This document shows, piece after piece, positions 16,232 to 25,242 of a stretch of 64,000 nt of DNA. The stretch lies in contig JADJOP010000037.1 in NCBI GenBank assembly GCA_016713735.1, positions 248,001-312,000 on the forward strand, read 5' to 3'. The notes below the pieces were generated by a model that did not search any database, had not been told where the DNA came from, and saw only the letters and a program-made list of their open reading frames with translations. Every line of letters starts with the position of its first letter. Position 1 is the first letter of the stretch. Made by a program: the position numbers and the translations under genes. The DNA comes from Bryobacterales bacterium (GTDB lineage: Bacteria; Acidobacteriota; Terriglobia; Bryobacterales; Bryobacteraceae).

Positions 16232-17847
16232 CCGCTGTGCTCTTCGTCGGCCTCTACCTGGCCGCCGTTCTCTATATCGGCATCTTCGCCTTCCGCCGCG
16301 CCAGACACGAGGGGGCCGAAGGATTCTTCCTGGCGGGGCGCTCCATCGGCGGGTTCGTGTTCCTCTTCTCGCTGTTTGGCACGCACATGACGGCGTTCGC
16401 CATTTTGGGCTCGTCGGGCCACGCGTTTTCCAACGGCATTGTGACCTATGGCCTGATGGCCTCGTCGTCCGCGTTGATCGTGCCGCTGCTGCTGTTCACG
16501 CTGGGCACGCGGTTGTGGTCAGCCGGGCGGCGGTTCGGCCACTTCACGCCGGTGCAGATCTTCCGCGACCGCTGGGAGTGCAACCACACGGGCACGCTCA
16601 TCTTCCTGCTGCAAGCGGCGCTGCTGCTGCCCTACATCCTGATCGGGATGATCGGCGGCGGGACGGTGTTGCGGACGCTCTCGGGCGGGCAGGTTCCGTA
16701 TTGGGCCGGCAGCGGGTTGGTGGCGGTGGTGATCATGTGCTACGTCACGTTTGGCGGCATGCGCGGCACGGCATGGGTGAACACGTTTCAGACGCTGCTG
16801 TTTCTCTCGTTCGGCGCCGTGGCGGTGGTGGTGATTGGACGCGGCATGGGCGGGTTTGAGCAGGCCACGCAGTCGCTGCTGGCCGATCCGCTGCTGGCCC
16901 CGCTGCTGACGCGCGAGCGCATACCGCCGGCGGTGTTTTTCAGCTACACGTTCATGCCGCTGTCGGCGATCGCGTTTCCGCACATCAGCATCTTCTGCAT
17001 GACGGCGCGCAAGATGTCGCAATTCAAGCGCACGGTGATTCTCTATCCGATCTGCATCGTGCTCATCTGGCTGCCGTGCGTGTTTCTCGGCGTGGCGGCC
17101 AACAGCGCTCGCGAGATTCCGGCGATTCGCGACAAGGTGGCCGCACGGGCTCTGCTCACCGCTGAGGCGGGCAACATGCCGCCGGCGACGCTGAGCCAGG
17201 TGCGGGCGCGGGCCTCGGGCGACGATGTGCTGGTAGTGCTGCTGAACCACTATGCGCCAGTGTGGCTGGCCGGGCTGTTGGGGGCGGGCATCATGGCCGC
17301 GGTGATGGCGTCGGATTCGCAGATTCTGGCGCTCTCGACGATGTTCACCGAGGACATCTTCGCCTGGTATGGCCACGCCGAGCGCTATGGCGAGCAGGCG
17401 CAGGTGATCACCGGGCGGATCTTCATTTTCGTGGTGACGCTGGCGGCGTACTTGATCGCGCTGCGTGTTCCGGCCGGGATCTTCGAGCTTGCGGGCCAGT
17501 ATGCCTTCGCCGGATTTTCGGCGCTCGTGCCGCTGTTCGTGGGCGCGCTCTATTGGCGTGGCAGCACGAAGTATGGCGCGCTGGCCTCGACGCTGTGGGT
17601 GATGGCCGCTGTGGCCGGCGTGGCATGGTTCCAGGCCGCTACGCCGCCGCCCTCAGGGCCTCCGGCCACCTACTGGAGCATGGGCGGCATTCCCCTGCTG
17701 CAGCGCACGGCCAGCGGCACTGCCATCGCCGGATTCCTGCCCGTACTGCCGATGACTTTGGTTTCGGCATTTCTCATGTTCGCCGTTTCGACTCTCACAC
17801 CGAAGCCTTCACGGGCGACCATTGACCGCTACTTCCCAGGACGCTAG
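16228..17847 (+). CDS. Sodium:solute symporter (SSS family)
   Basis: A 539-residue permease with about 13 hydrophobic segments. The second membrane region contains GRSIGGFVFLFSLFGTHMTAF, and a later GLLGAGIMAAVMASDSQIL matches the conserved sodium/solute symporter segment where Na2-site residues reside. SSS carriers import sugars, amino acids, pantothenate or carboxylates with sodium. It starts at GTG 16228 inside the stop of the DUF3311 gene. PanF/YhdT-type pairs show the same arrangement, but the solute cannot be inferred here. The gene ends 94 bases before the DHH phosphoesterase. Confidence 0.87.
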   Translation: MTAVLFVGLYLAAVLYIGIFAFRRARHEGAEGFFLAGRSIGGFVFLFSLFGTHMTAFAILGSSGHAFSNGIVTYGLMASSSALIVPLLLFTLGTRLWSAGRRFGHFTPVQIFRDRWECNHTGTLIFLLQAALLLPYILIGMIGGGTVLRTLSGGQVPYWAGSGLVAVVIMCYVTFGGMRGTAWVNTFQTLLFLSFGAVAVVVIGRGMGGFEQATQSLLADPLLAPLLTRERIPPAVFFSYTFMPLSAIAFPHISIFCMTARKMSQFKRTVILYPICIVLIWLPCVFLGVAANSAREIPAIRDKVAARALLTAEAGNMPPATLSQVRARASGDDVLVVLLNHYAPVWLAGLLGAGIMAAVMASDSQILALSTMFTEDIFAWYGHAERYGEQAQVITGRIFIFVVTLAAYLIALRVPAGIFELAGQYAFAGFSALVPLFVGALYWRGSTKYGALASTLWVMAAVAGVAWFQAATPPPSGPPATYWSMGGIPLLQRTASGTAIAGFLPVLPMTLVSAFLMFAVSTLTPKPSRATIDRYFPGR

Positions 17848-17941
17848 CCCACCGCCCACAGCCTGTTTTTCGCCAATTCCGACCCCCCACTTGCTTTTTG
17901 CCCACCCGATCAGGCAATCTAATGAGTTTTCCACTCGTTGA

Positions 17942-18907
17942 ATGACTAAGCACGTTCGAGTCCTGTACCACGATCACTGTTTCGACGGTGCGGCATCGGC
18001 TGCCTACTTCACCCGATTCGCGCGTGACCGCTTCTATCCCGACGCCGAGTTCGCTTACACGGGCATGATGCATAAAGCGTCGCAGCTCTTCGAGGATGGA
18101 CTGTTCGACGGCGACGAAAACGCCATTGTCGATTTCAAGTATTCGCCGAATCCGAAGCTGACCTGGTGGTTCGATCATCACCAGAGCGCGTTCCTGACGC
18201 CGGAGGACGCCGAGCATTTCCGTGTGACCCCGGCGCCGCACCATTTCTTCGACCCCACCTACAAGAGCTGCACGAAGTTCATCTCGCACGTGGCGCGTGA
18301 GAAGTTCGGCTTTGAAGCGCCGGATCTGGAAGAGCTGGTGCGCTGGGCCGACATCATCGACGGCGCGCAGTACGAAAGCGCCGACCAGGCGGTGGCGCTG
18401 CAGATGCCGGCGACGCAACTGGTGTTGGTGATCGAGGGCGCCAAGGGCTCTGACATCATCCACCACATCATTCGCGAGATGACGCACCGGCGGCTGGAGG
18501 ACATTGCCGCCGACCCGAAGGTGCGGGCGCTGTTTGAGCCGCTCTATGCGCAGCATCTGGCCTCGATCGACGTCATCCGCAAGCGTGCTGGGCTAGTGGG
18601 CAACGCGGTGTTCTTCGATCTGGTGGAGGACGGGCTGGAGGGCTACAACAAGTTCATCCCCTACCAGTTGTTCCCGCAGTCGATTTACACGGTGAGCGTG
18701 CTGATTGCGAGTTTCCGCACGAAGGTGAGCGTGGGATCGAATCCGTGGTCGCCGAAGGAGCCGTCGCACAACCTGGCGTCGATTTGCGAACGCTATGGCG
18801 GGGGCGGGCATCCGCGCGTGGGGGCGATCAGCTTTGAGCGCGGCGAGGTGGCCCGGGCGCGCGAGGTGGCCGCGGAGATTGTCGCCGAGTTGAGCAGCGG
18901 CGAGTAG
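17942..18907 (+). CDS. DHH family phosphoesterase
   Basis: A 321-residue protein of the DHH superfamily. N-terminal DHCFDGAASA (residues 11-20), then DFKYSP and WWFDHHQSAF supply the four metal-binding motifs, and the C-terminal GGGGHPRVGAISF is the DHHA1 glycine-rich substrate-binding motif. Relatives include RecJ exonuclease, NrnA oligoribonuclease/pAp phosphatase and GdpP; the short length fits an NrnA-like exopolyphosphatase or nanoRNase, but the substrate is uncertain. The upstream 94 bases show no convincing promoter. The DUF1801 gene follows after 32 bases on the same strand. Confidence 0.82.
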   Translation: MTKHVRVLYHDHCFDGAASAAYFTRFARDRFYPDAEFAYTGMMHKASQLFEDGLFDGDENAIVDFKYSPNPKLTWWFDHHQSAFLTPEDAEHFRVTPAPHHFFDPTYKSCTKFISHVAREKFGFEAPDLEELVRWADIIDGAQYESADQAVALQMPATQLVLVIEGAKGSDIIHHIIREMTHRRLEDIAADPKVRALFEPLYAQHLASIDVIRKRAGLVGNAVFFDLVEDGLEGYNKFIPYQLFPQSIYTVSVLIASFRTKVSVGSNPWSPKEPSHNLASICERYGGGGHPRVGAISFERGEVARAREVAAEIVAELSSGE

Positions 18908-18939
18908 GCGGGGCACGGGTCAGAGGGCAGGAGGTCCGC

Positions 18940-19362
18940 ATGGCCAAAGGGAAAACGGGTTCGGTGGACGAGTATCTGGCCGCGCAGCCGGAGGCCAACC
19001 GCGCGGCGCTGGAGTTGTTGCGGGCGACGATTCGCAAGGCGCTGCCGGAGCGGGCTGAAGAGGTCATTTCCTACCAGATTCCGGCGTACAAGGTGGACGG
19101 CGAGCGGGTGGTGTACTTCGCCGGCTGGAAGCAGCATGTCTCGATCTACCCCGTGACCGCGCCCGCGGCGGCGGCCTTCGAACAAGAGCTGGCGCGGTAT
19201 GAGAAGAGCACGGGCACGGTGCGGTTTCCGCTGAGCGAAGCCGTGCCGGTGCGGTTGGTGAGCCGGATCACGAAGTTCCTGGCCGGGCAGGCCGCGGAAC
19301 GGGTGGCGGCGAGGGCGGCCAAGAAGGCGGTGAAGAAGGCGGCGGCCAAGAAGAAGCCGTGA
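18940..19362 (+). CDS. DUF1801 (YdhG-like) protein with Lys/Ala-rich tail, probably prematurely stopped
   Basis: A 140-residue protein preceded by a good GGAGGT ribosome-binding site. Residues 1-115 match DUF1801 (VDEYLAAQPEANRAALELL and EVISYQIPAYKVDGE), a fold related to frataxin/YjbR with no agreed function. The C-terminus is a histone-H1-like run of Lys and Ala. The same repeat pattern continues past the TGA at 19360-19362 in another frame (KKAVKKRAAKKR) to a TAG at 19398-19400. A one-base deletion near 19355-19359 would explain this, so the true protein is probably 153 residues. The basic tail may bind nucleic acid. Confidence 0.8.
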   Translation: MAKGKTGSVDEYLAAQPEANRAALELLRATIRKALPERAEEVISYQIPAYKVDGERVVYFAGWKQHVSIYPVTAPAAAAFEQELARYEKSTGTVRFPLSEAVPVRLVSRITKFLAGQAAERVAARAAKKAVKKAAAKKKP

Positions 19363-19384
19363 AGAAGGCCGTGAAGAAACGAGC

Positions 19385-19418
19385 CGCCAAGAAGCGCTAG
19401 TAGAGCGGCTTCTTGGCG
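19385..19418. terminator. Hairpin at the convergent DUF1801 / FAH-like gene ends
   Basis: CGCCAAGAAGC at 19385-19395 is complementary to GCTTCTTGGCG at 19408-19418, an 11-base perfect stem with a 12-base loop. It sits where two convergent genes end. There is no long T-tract on either side, and the right arm is also coding sequence of the minus-strand gene. It may therefore act as a weak bidirectional terminator or be a by-product of two Lys-rich C-termini facing each other. Confidence 0.4.
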
Positions 19419-20252
19419 CCCTGCTTCACGTTGGCCGTCGTCGTGCCGACGCCTTCGATGCGGGCGCGGACGCGGTCGCCGGCTTTGATGCGCGCGCCCT
19501 TGGGGCAGCCGGTGGAGATGAGGTCGCCGGGGTGGAGCGTCTGGTAGTCGGAGTGGAAGCGGACGAGTTCAAAGGGGCGGGTGCGCATGTTGCGCACGTA
19601 ATCGCGCGAGAAGACCTGGCCGTTGTGTTCGGTGATCACTTCAAGCGCATCGACATCGGCGATCTCGCCGGCGGTGACGATGACGGGGCCGAAGCTGAAG
19701 AAGGTGTCGAAGCTCTTGGCGCGGGTGAGGTAGCGGGGGTTCTTCGAGAGCACGTCGAGCGCGGTGAGGTCGAGCGTCGTGGTGTAGCCGAAGATGACGT
19801 CCTTGACGTGTTCAGCGGGAACGTACTGGCACTTCTTGCCGATGATGACGCCCAATTCGCCTTCGGCATCGACGTCGTTGGTGAACTCGGGCGGGGGCAG
19901 CAGGATGTCGCCGCCGGGCTCAAACAGGCACGAGGCGGGCTTCATGAAGCTGCCGGGCTCTTCGGGCTGGACGGCGTTGATGTCGACGGCGTGCGAGTGG
20001 TAGTTGAGGCCGATGCACCAGATCTTCGGCGGCACGGGGAACGGCAGCAGCGGCTGCACGGTGTCAAACGGCAGCGCGGCCACGCCTTCGGCGCGCAGCT
20101 CGTGGGCGACGCCCGGCGCGGATGATCTCCAACAGATCGTTGGGCGCCTTGGTGCCGGTGCGGGCGTTGATCTCAGTGACGGGGGCGATGCCCCCTGTGG
20201 TGACGACGCCGGCATGCACCGCGCCATCGTGGGAAAAGCGGATCAGTTTCAT
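19397..20252 (-). pseudogene. Fumarylacetoacetate hydrolase family protein, interrupted by a frameshift
   Basis: Read from ATG 20252, the first 47 residues (MKLIRFSHDGAVHAGVV up to LLEIIRAG) form a normal FAH-family N-terminus. The frame then breaks, and the rest of the protein (VAHELRAEG onward, with CIGLNYHSHA, DVDAEGELGVIIG and FGYTTTLDLTALD) continues one base further on. Removing one C from the CCC at 20112-20114 (plus strand) restores a single frame of about 284 residues. FAH proteins are Mg-dependent hydrolases or decarboxylases of 2-keto acids; the conserved acidic metal ligands are visible in ELGVI and TLDLTALD. Either a sequencing error or a recent mutation. No promoter was identified. 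Confidence 0.8.
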
Positions 20253-20298
20253 GGGAACTCGCGGGCCGCGGAGGGAAGCGCGGCCCGCGGGCGGGCCC

Positions 20299-22302
20299 TT
20301 AAAACTCCAGCTTCTCGATCAACGCGGCGATCTCCGATTCTAACGCAGCGCGGCGCTTGCGCAGTTGGGATTGCTGGTCGCGGAGGGCGCTGAGCTTGGC
20401 TTCCTGGTCGGAGAGTTCGCGCGAGTAGCGCTGCACCTGCTCCTGCTGGCCGGTGACGCGGTTGAGCGCGGAGAGGTTTTCGCGGATGCGCTGCTGGTCG
20501 CGGAAGAGCTCTTCGATCTGCTTGCCCGCGTCCGCCTCGCCGCGCGTGGCCGCAACCACCTCGCGCTTCTTGTCGAGCACGGTCTGCAACTGCTGGCGGG
20601 CGGCGGCCGAGAGCGCGCGGTTGCTGACGAACTGGCCGAGGAAGTCCGGCGTGAGCGAGGTGATGGAGTTTGTCTGCTCGATGAGACGCTCCTCTTCGAT
20701 GGCGAACTTGGTTTCGGCCGAAGCCGGCACGTTCACCTGGAAGCGGTAGGCCGTGGGCGTCTTCTCGGTCTCCTTCATGGCCACGAGCGTGTAGCCGGGG
20801 CGCGCGGGATGCTCGATGATGAGGGTCTTGGCGCGGGCGTCGACGTTCTTGATGGTGAAGGTCTTGGTTTCGCGCACGGCCGAGCGCGTGGTGAGGAAGC
20901 CGCGAGCGGCCTTGATCTCGCGAATGGCGCGTTCGTTGGATTCGAACGCGGCGGAGATGCGTGTGCCGAGGTCGACGGCGTAGCTGATGAGGCGCTTGTC
21001 GGTGGCCTTGGTGGTCTCCATCAGCGCTTCGCCGGCGTAGGTGTTGGCGTCGTAGATGGTGAGCGGGCCGCCGTCGAGCGTCTTGCCGGTGTTGTTGGTG
21101 ATTTCGGCGGCGCTGCGCGGATGGACGGAGCTCGCGTCGGAGTAGATGAGGAGCTTGCGCGCGCTCACCTTCTGTTGCAGGAACGGCAGCATGGCCGACT
21201 GGCCGCGGCGGACGGTGACGGGCTGCGAAAAGGCGTATTCGAACAGCTCGCCGGCCTCACGGCCTTCGGTGGCGACGTTGAGGTTGCTGGGGGCGAACTC
21301 GGCGCGGGCTTCGTTAGCGTCGGCGAGCATTTCGCGGCTCATCATGGCTGGCGCCGGCGCCGCCTTGGCGCGCGCGGCGCCGATTATGCCGCCGGCAACT
21401 CCGCCGGCCCTGCCGGCTGGCACGCCTCCCACGACACCCGCATGCACCTGCGGCCTGGCAGCGCCCTCTTCGGCCAGTTCGACGACCTCGCGATGCACAT
21501 ACTTCGGCTCATACAGGCGGCTGATGAAGCTGATGGGCCGGCCCGAGACCAGCGCCAGCCGCACGTTGGTCCAATCCTCCTCGGTGGTGTTGTCGATGAT
21601 GGCCCAGCCTTCCAGCGTGGGGTCGCCCGTGGCCGGGAACACCAGCCGGTAGCTGGATTTCCACACCGGCATGGGGGCCATGTAGGTGGCCTGGATGTTG
21701 CGGCGGCCGGCGTCGGTGGAGTCGATGTAGACGCTGCGGCGCTCGCGCGAGCGGGCTTGCAGCATGGTCGCCAGGTAGTCCTTGAACTGAAGTTGGAGTT
21801 TGGCGTCGAGGAAGCGCACGGAGGTGGCGGCGGAGAGGTCGAGCATGCGGATGTCGCCTTCGTTGGTGAGCAGCGTCACGGTTTCGCGCTCGCCGGAGTC
21901 CTTGGCCGCCGTGAGGCGCGAAGAGACGATGGTGCCGGTGACGGTCTGCGCGCCGAATTTCAATTCGAGCTGGCTGCCGCGGAGGTGATCGAGCAGCGTG
22001 CTCAGCGGCAGGCGGTCGCCGGTGGGAAAGGGCAGCTCGGCCAGCTTGTTCTGGACGGGGATTGACGAGTCATACCGCAGCCCGGAGATTGCTCCGCCGC
22101 CCTGCACGTTGACGGTGAGGGACTTGAGCACGTCGTCCATCTCTTCGGATTTGAAGTCGAGCCGCGCCGATTCGCCCGGCCCTAACTCGCCCTGCCGCTC
22201 AAAGAAACCGACGCCGTGTTTGAACAGCACGACGCGCTTCACGTTCAACTCGGCGGCCATCATTGTCGCCGCTCCGAATAGCAGACAGATCACAGTACGC
22301 AT
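20299..22302 (-). CDS. DUF4139 domain-containing exported protein
   Basis: A 667-residue protein with a signal peptide (MRTVICLLFGAATMMAAE). It opens with VKRVVLFKHGVGFFERQGEL and contains YMAPMPVWKSSYRLV and NTTEEDWTNVRLALVSGRP, which are the DUF4139 hallmarks. The last 150 residues form a long coiled coil (REVVAATRGEADAGKQIEEL through a QRYSRELSDQEAKL-type heptad region). A Gly/Ala-rich unstructured insert lies at about 290-330. Function is unknown; DUF4139 proteins are envelope-associated and beta-rich. It is followed downstream by the FAH-like gene and preceded by yjbQ on the same strand, 48 bases upstream. Confidence 0.8.
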   Translation of the reverse strand: MRTVICLLFGAATMMAAELNVKRVVLFKHGVGFFERQGELGPGESARLDFKSEEMDDVLKSLTVNVQGGGAISGLRYDSSIPVQNKLAELPFPTGDRLPLSTLLDHLRGSQLELKFGAQTVTGTIVSSRLTAAKDSGERETVTLLTNEGDIRMLDLSAATSVRFLDAKLQLQFKDYLATMLQARSRERRSVYIDSTDAGRRNIQATYMAPMPVWKSSYRLVFPATGDPTLEGWAIIDNTTEEDWTNVRLALVSGRPISFISRLYEPKYVHREVVELAEEGAARPQVHAGVVGGVPAGRAGGVAGGIIGAARAKAAPAPAMMSREMLADANEARAEFAPSNLNVATEGREAGELFEYAFSQPVTVRRGQSAMLPFLQQKVSARKLLIYSDASSVHPRSAAEITNNTGKTLDGGPLTIYDANTYAGEALMETTKATDKRLISYAVDLGTRISAAFESNERAIREIKAARGFLTTRSAVRETKTFTIKNVDARAKTLIIEHPARPGYTLVAMKETEKTPTAYRFQVNVPASAETKFAIEEERLIEQTNSITSLTPDFLGQFVSNRALSAAARQQLQTVLDKKREVVAATRGEADAGKQIEELFRDQQRIRENLSALNRVTGQQEQVQRYSRELSDQEAKLSALRDQQSQLRKRRAALESEIAALIEKLEF

Positions 22303-22350
22303 GGAATCTCCTGTCGGTGGAATGACGCCGAGGGCGCGCCCCTCGCTTTT

Positions 22351-22764
22351 TCACTCGCCCATGACTTTTATGATGACGCGTTTCGGGCGCTCGCCGTCGA
22401 ACTCGGCGTAGTAGACCTGCTGCCAGGGTCCGAAGTCGAGCTTGCCGGCGGTGACGGGAACGATCACCTGGTGATGGACGAGCAGCGCCTTGAGGTGCGA
22501 GTCGCCGTTGGTTTCGCCGGTGCGGTGGTGGCGATAGTCCTTGCGGAAGGGGGCGAGGCGTTCCAGCCATTCGTCGATGTCGGCGAGCAGGCCGTCTTCG
22601 GCGTCGTTCACCCAGACGCCGGCGGTGATGTGCATGGCCGAGACGAGGATCATGCCCTCCTGAACGCCGGACTTGCGGAGCGCGCTTTCGACCTCGCCGG
22701 TGATGTTGACGTAGCTGCGGTGCTGGGGGACGCGAAATGTAAGGTATTCGGTGTGGAATCGCAT
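22351..22764 (-). CDS. yjbQ: YjbQ family protein (UPF0047)
   Basis: A 137-residue protein with the full YjbQ/UPF0047 pattern: SAMHITAGVWVNDAEDG, the central DYRHHRTGETNGDSHLKA, and C-terminal KLDFGPWQQVYYAEFDG. The His residues of HITAG, HHR and the downstream VHHQ segment would form the conserved metal site. E. coli YjbQ has weak thiamine-phosphate synthase activity and annotations call it a secondary enzyme of that step; the physiological role is not established. The length is normal for the family. It lies 48 bases upstream of the DUF4139 gene on the same strand and is divergent from the beta-barrel-like gene. Confidence 0.88.
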   Translation of the reverse strand: MRFHTEYLTFRVPQHRSYVNITGEVESALRKSGVQEGMILVSAMHITAGVWVNDAEDGLLADIDEWLERLAPFRKDYRHHRTGETNGDSHLKALLVHHQVIVPVTAGKLDFGPWQQVYYAEFDGERPKRVIIKVMGE

Positions 22765-22851
22765 GGCAACCTCATGCTAACGCAGCGGATGGACGACGGC
22801 GAAAATCGCCTGTTGCGCCTCAAGTTTCGTCCCTTGTTTGCCGATTGTTGC

Positions 22852-22880
22852 TTGACAGGTCTACATCCAGGCGTCAGACT
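22852..22880 (+). promoter_or_regulatory. Possible sigma-70 promoter for the beta-barrel-like gene
   Basis: TTGACA at 22852-22857 is a perfect -35 hexamer. With a 17-base spacer it is followed by CAGACT at 22875-22880, which matches the -10 consensus at only three positions. It lies 57 bases before the proposed TTG start, in the divergent yjbQ intergenic region. The -35 and the spacing are good, but the -10 is poor. Confidence 0.3.
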
Positions 22881-22936
22881 TTGAGAAGTATGTGCGGGGG
22901 CCTGCGCCGCACACGAAGATCGCAACGGAGATTGTT

Positions 22937-24271
22937 TTGAACCATAGCAAAGCGCGGTTGATTGCACTGTTTGCAGCCTTGGGCTCGCCGCTGCTGGCTC
23001 AATATGGCGGGTTTGGAGGACCCTCGATTTTGAGCCGCGGCATGAACGGTGGCGGCAGGACCGGCTCGAACCCCATTGGGTTCAGTTTTTTCGCCGGCGC
23101 GACGGGCACCTATTCGACGAACCTGAATTCGTTTTCCAACAACCCCAACAGCGTCTCGCTGGATTTGCGCGACACCTTCGGCGCCAACGGCATGGCCGGT
23201 CTGCAAGGCTACCGCACGACGCCGCGCACTTCGACGTCGGTGGACCTCGTGGTGAACTACATGTGGACGCAGAGCAGCGCCGTCTCACGCGGGCTGTCGG
23301 AATCACTGGCGGTGACGCATTCGCGTCAGATTTCGCGCCGCGTCATGTGGTATCTGGGGGCACAGGCGCAGTCGACCAACCGCGGCCTGTCGTTTGCCAA
23401 CTCACGGTATTCGCCGGAGCCGTTGCCGGAGTTGACCCCGCAGCAGGACGAGATCTTCGACACGCGCACCTATCGCGCCAACCTCGGCACGGGGGTCACG
23501 TTCCAGAAGAGTTCGCGGCTGGCGTTTTCGGCCCAGGTGGGCGCCTTTGGCAATGAGCGCAAGTCGAAGCAATTGGTGGACTCGCGCGGCTTCATGGGCC
23601 AGGGCAGCGTGCAATACTCGCTCACGCGGCGGCAGTATGTGGGGGCGTCGTTCTCCTATGGCACCTTCTATTTCCCCGGCGCGTATGGCGAGACCAAGTT
23701 CTGGACCCCGCAGGGATTCTATGGAGTCACGCTGACGCGGGCGTGGAACGTGAACTTCTTCGCCGGCATGTACAACGCCCACACGGACCGCCTGGTGTCG
23801 GTGCGGCTGGACCCCTTCATCGCCCAGCTTACCGGGCAGAGCACGGCGCTGGAGATTTTCCGCGGCGACAACCGCGGGTTTTCCGGCGGTTTTGGACTCT
23901 TTGGCACTTACCGGCAGTGGGGCATGAGCATCACGGCGACGCGCGGCGTGATGCCGGGCAACGGCTTCTATCTGACCAGCGAACAGACCTCGTTGAACGG
24001 CAACCTGAGCCACACGCTGGGGCGGCGGGCCTCGTGGTCGCTGTTTGCCCGCGCCGCGGAAACCAAGGCCCTCACGCAGCAGCTGGGCAAGGCGCGCTTC
24101 TACTCGTTGGGGACGTCAGTGAACTACCGCCTGAACGGCTATCTGAACTTCAACTCCAACATCAGCGTGTTCCGCACGTCGGCGGCCGGTTCGCGCATCG
24201 AAACGGACCGGTTCTCGGCCTCGGCGGGCATCTTCTTTTCGCCCGGCGAGTTGCCGCTGCGCATTTTCTAG
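22937..24271 (+). CDS. Exported beta-barrel-like outer-membrane protein
   Basis: About 444 residues from TTG 22937, chosen because GGAG lies seven bases before it and it yields a clean signal peptide (MNHSKARLIALFAALGSPLLAQ). GTG 22892 is an alternative. The mature protein alternates polar and hydrophobic residues with many aromatic-rich strands (YVGASFSYGTFYFPG, WNVNFFAGMYNAHTD, WGMSITATRGVMPGN) and ends SPGELPLRIF with a C-terminal Phe. This is the pattern of an outer-membrane beta-barrel. No named family is recognised. A response-regulator gene follows after 3 bases, so the two are co-transcribed. Confidence 0.7.
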   Translation: MNHSKARLIALFAALGSPLLAQYGGFGGPSILSRGMNGGGRTGSNPIGFSFFAGATGTYSTNLNSFSNNPNSVSLDLRDTFGANGMAGLQGYRTTPRTSTSVDLVVNYMWTQSSAVSRGLSESLAVTHSRQISRRVMWYLGAQAQSTNRGLSFANSRYSPEPLPELTPQQDEIFDTRTYRANLGTGVTFQKSSRLAFSAQVGAFGNERKSKQLVDSRGFMGQGSVQYSLTRRQYVGASFSYGTFYFPGAYGETKFWTPQGFYGVTLTRAWNVNFFAGMYNAHTDRLVSVRLDPFIAQLTGQSTALEIFRGDNRGFSGGFGLFGTYRQWGMSITATRGVMPGNGFYLTSEQTSLNGNLSHTLGRRASWSLFARAAETKALTQQLGKARFYSLGTSVNYRLNGYLNFNSNISVFRTSAAGSRIETDRFSASAGIFFSPGELPLRIF

Positions 24272-24274
24272 GAC

Positions 24275-24703
24275 ATGACCAACGGCGACGCGGCTGACTC
24301 CGCTCCACGCCCCGGGCTGCTTCTGGTGGAAGACGAAGCCGCGCTGCGGGTGCTGCTTGAGCGTGTGCTGGAACGCTCCGGGTACGGCGTCACCGCCGTT
24401 TCACACGGCGAAGAGGCGTTGGAGCTGTTCACGGTGGGGCCGGAGCGGTTTGCCGCGGCAGTGATCGACATGACTCTGCCCGGCATGACGGGCGAGGCCG
24501 TGGTGGAACATCTGCGCGCCGTGCGGCCGGAACTGGCCATTGTCGTGACCAGCGGACTGGCGGCCGGGCCGCGCCCTTCGCTGAGCGGCGAGCGCGTCAC
24601 CTTCCTCCAGAAGCCATTCCTGCCGGCGCGCCTGGTGGAGGCGCTGCAAGCGCTGTTGGCGGCCGGTACCCCTGCTCAGTCTTCTTCCTCCACCGCTTCC
24701 TGA
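24275..24703 (+). CDS. Stand-alone response regulator receiver protein
   Basis: A 142-residue single CheY-like receiver domain with no output domain. Acidic pocket residues Glu19-Asp20 (LLVEDE), phospho-acceptor Asp65 (AVIDMTLPGM), Thr92 (VVTSG) and Lys113 (FLQKPF) are all in place. This suggests an active phospho-acceptor that works through protein-protein contact or in a phosphorelay. No histidine kinase is in the window. The start lies 3 bases after the beta-barrel-like gene. The last 28 bases overlap the convergent hypothetical gene, and the tail is Ser-rich (PAQSSSSTAS). Confidence 0.87.
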   Translation: MTNGDAADSAPRPGLLLVEDEAALRVLLERVLERSGYGVTAVSHGEEALELFTVGPERFAAAVIDMTLPGMTGEAVVEHLRAVRPELAIVVTSGLAAGPRPSLSGERVTFLQKPFLPARLVEALQALLAAGTPAQSSSSTAS

Positions 24704-25242
24704 AGCCGCTCGGCGAGGTTCTCGCCTGACTCCGACCACAGGGCGCGTTTGTCCACCGGCAAAATGCGCTGCATGTCCTCGGCCAGGTGGAGCACGCTGC
24801 GGATGTTGGAGCGCAGGGCGCGCGGGTTGGGCGGCACTCCGGGCGAGGGCAGGTAGAGGAAGTCGAGGCCGAGGTCGATTTGGACCTGCTCGCCCCAGGG
24901 GCTTTCAAAGAACGGCCCGAAGATGGCGATGGAGACGGCGCAGGGCTTCAGTGACCAGTCTTCGCCGTAATGCCAGAGGTCCCAGCAGCAGTCCAGTTGA
25001 AAGGCGCAGTCGTTGTGGAAGTGCTCGCGGATGATGGAGAGGATGGCCGGGACGTTGGCGGCGTCGTCGAACTCCTCTTCGAGCACGGGGGGCTCGGCGT
25101 AGTCGAGGGCGAAGATGCGCAGCATGCCGGCCGGAGCGAGGCGCGAATAGGGGAAGCGGCGCAGGACGCGCTCATAGAGCGAGAGCATGTTGTGCTCGGT
25201 GAAGCCGCGCAGCCAGAAGGAAAGACGTACCGAATCAGCCAT
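24676..25242 (-). CDS. Conserved hypothetical protein
   Basis: A 188-residue soluble protein beginning MADSVRLSFWLRGFTEHNML. It has a central cluster DCAFQLDCCWDLWHYGEDW with three cysteines and several tryptophans, and an acidic C-terminus. No domain is recognised with confidence; the composition is that of an ordinary folded cytosolic protein. Its ATG overlaps the end of the metal-permease gene by 8 bases on the same strand, so it is coupled to that gene and could act with it. Its 3' end overlaps the convergent response regulator by 28 bases. Confidence 0.65.
   Translation of the reverse strand: MADSVRLSFWLRGFTEHNMLSLYERVLRRFPYSRLAPAGMLRIFALDYAEPPVLEEEFDDAANVPAILSIIREHFHNDCAFQLDCCWDLWHYGEDWSLKPCAVSIAIFGPFFESPWGEQVQIDLGLDFLYLPSPGVPPNPRALRSNIRSVLHLAEDMQRILPVDKRALWSESGENLAERLQEAVEEED

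Noticed and set aside
22650..22967. Minus-strand frame extending yjbQ upstream
   Set aside because: It runs into the divergent intergenic region and is not in the yjbQ frame; yjbQ has its normal length from 22764.
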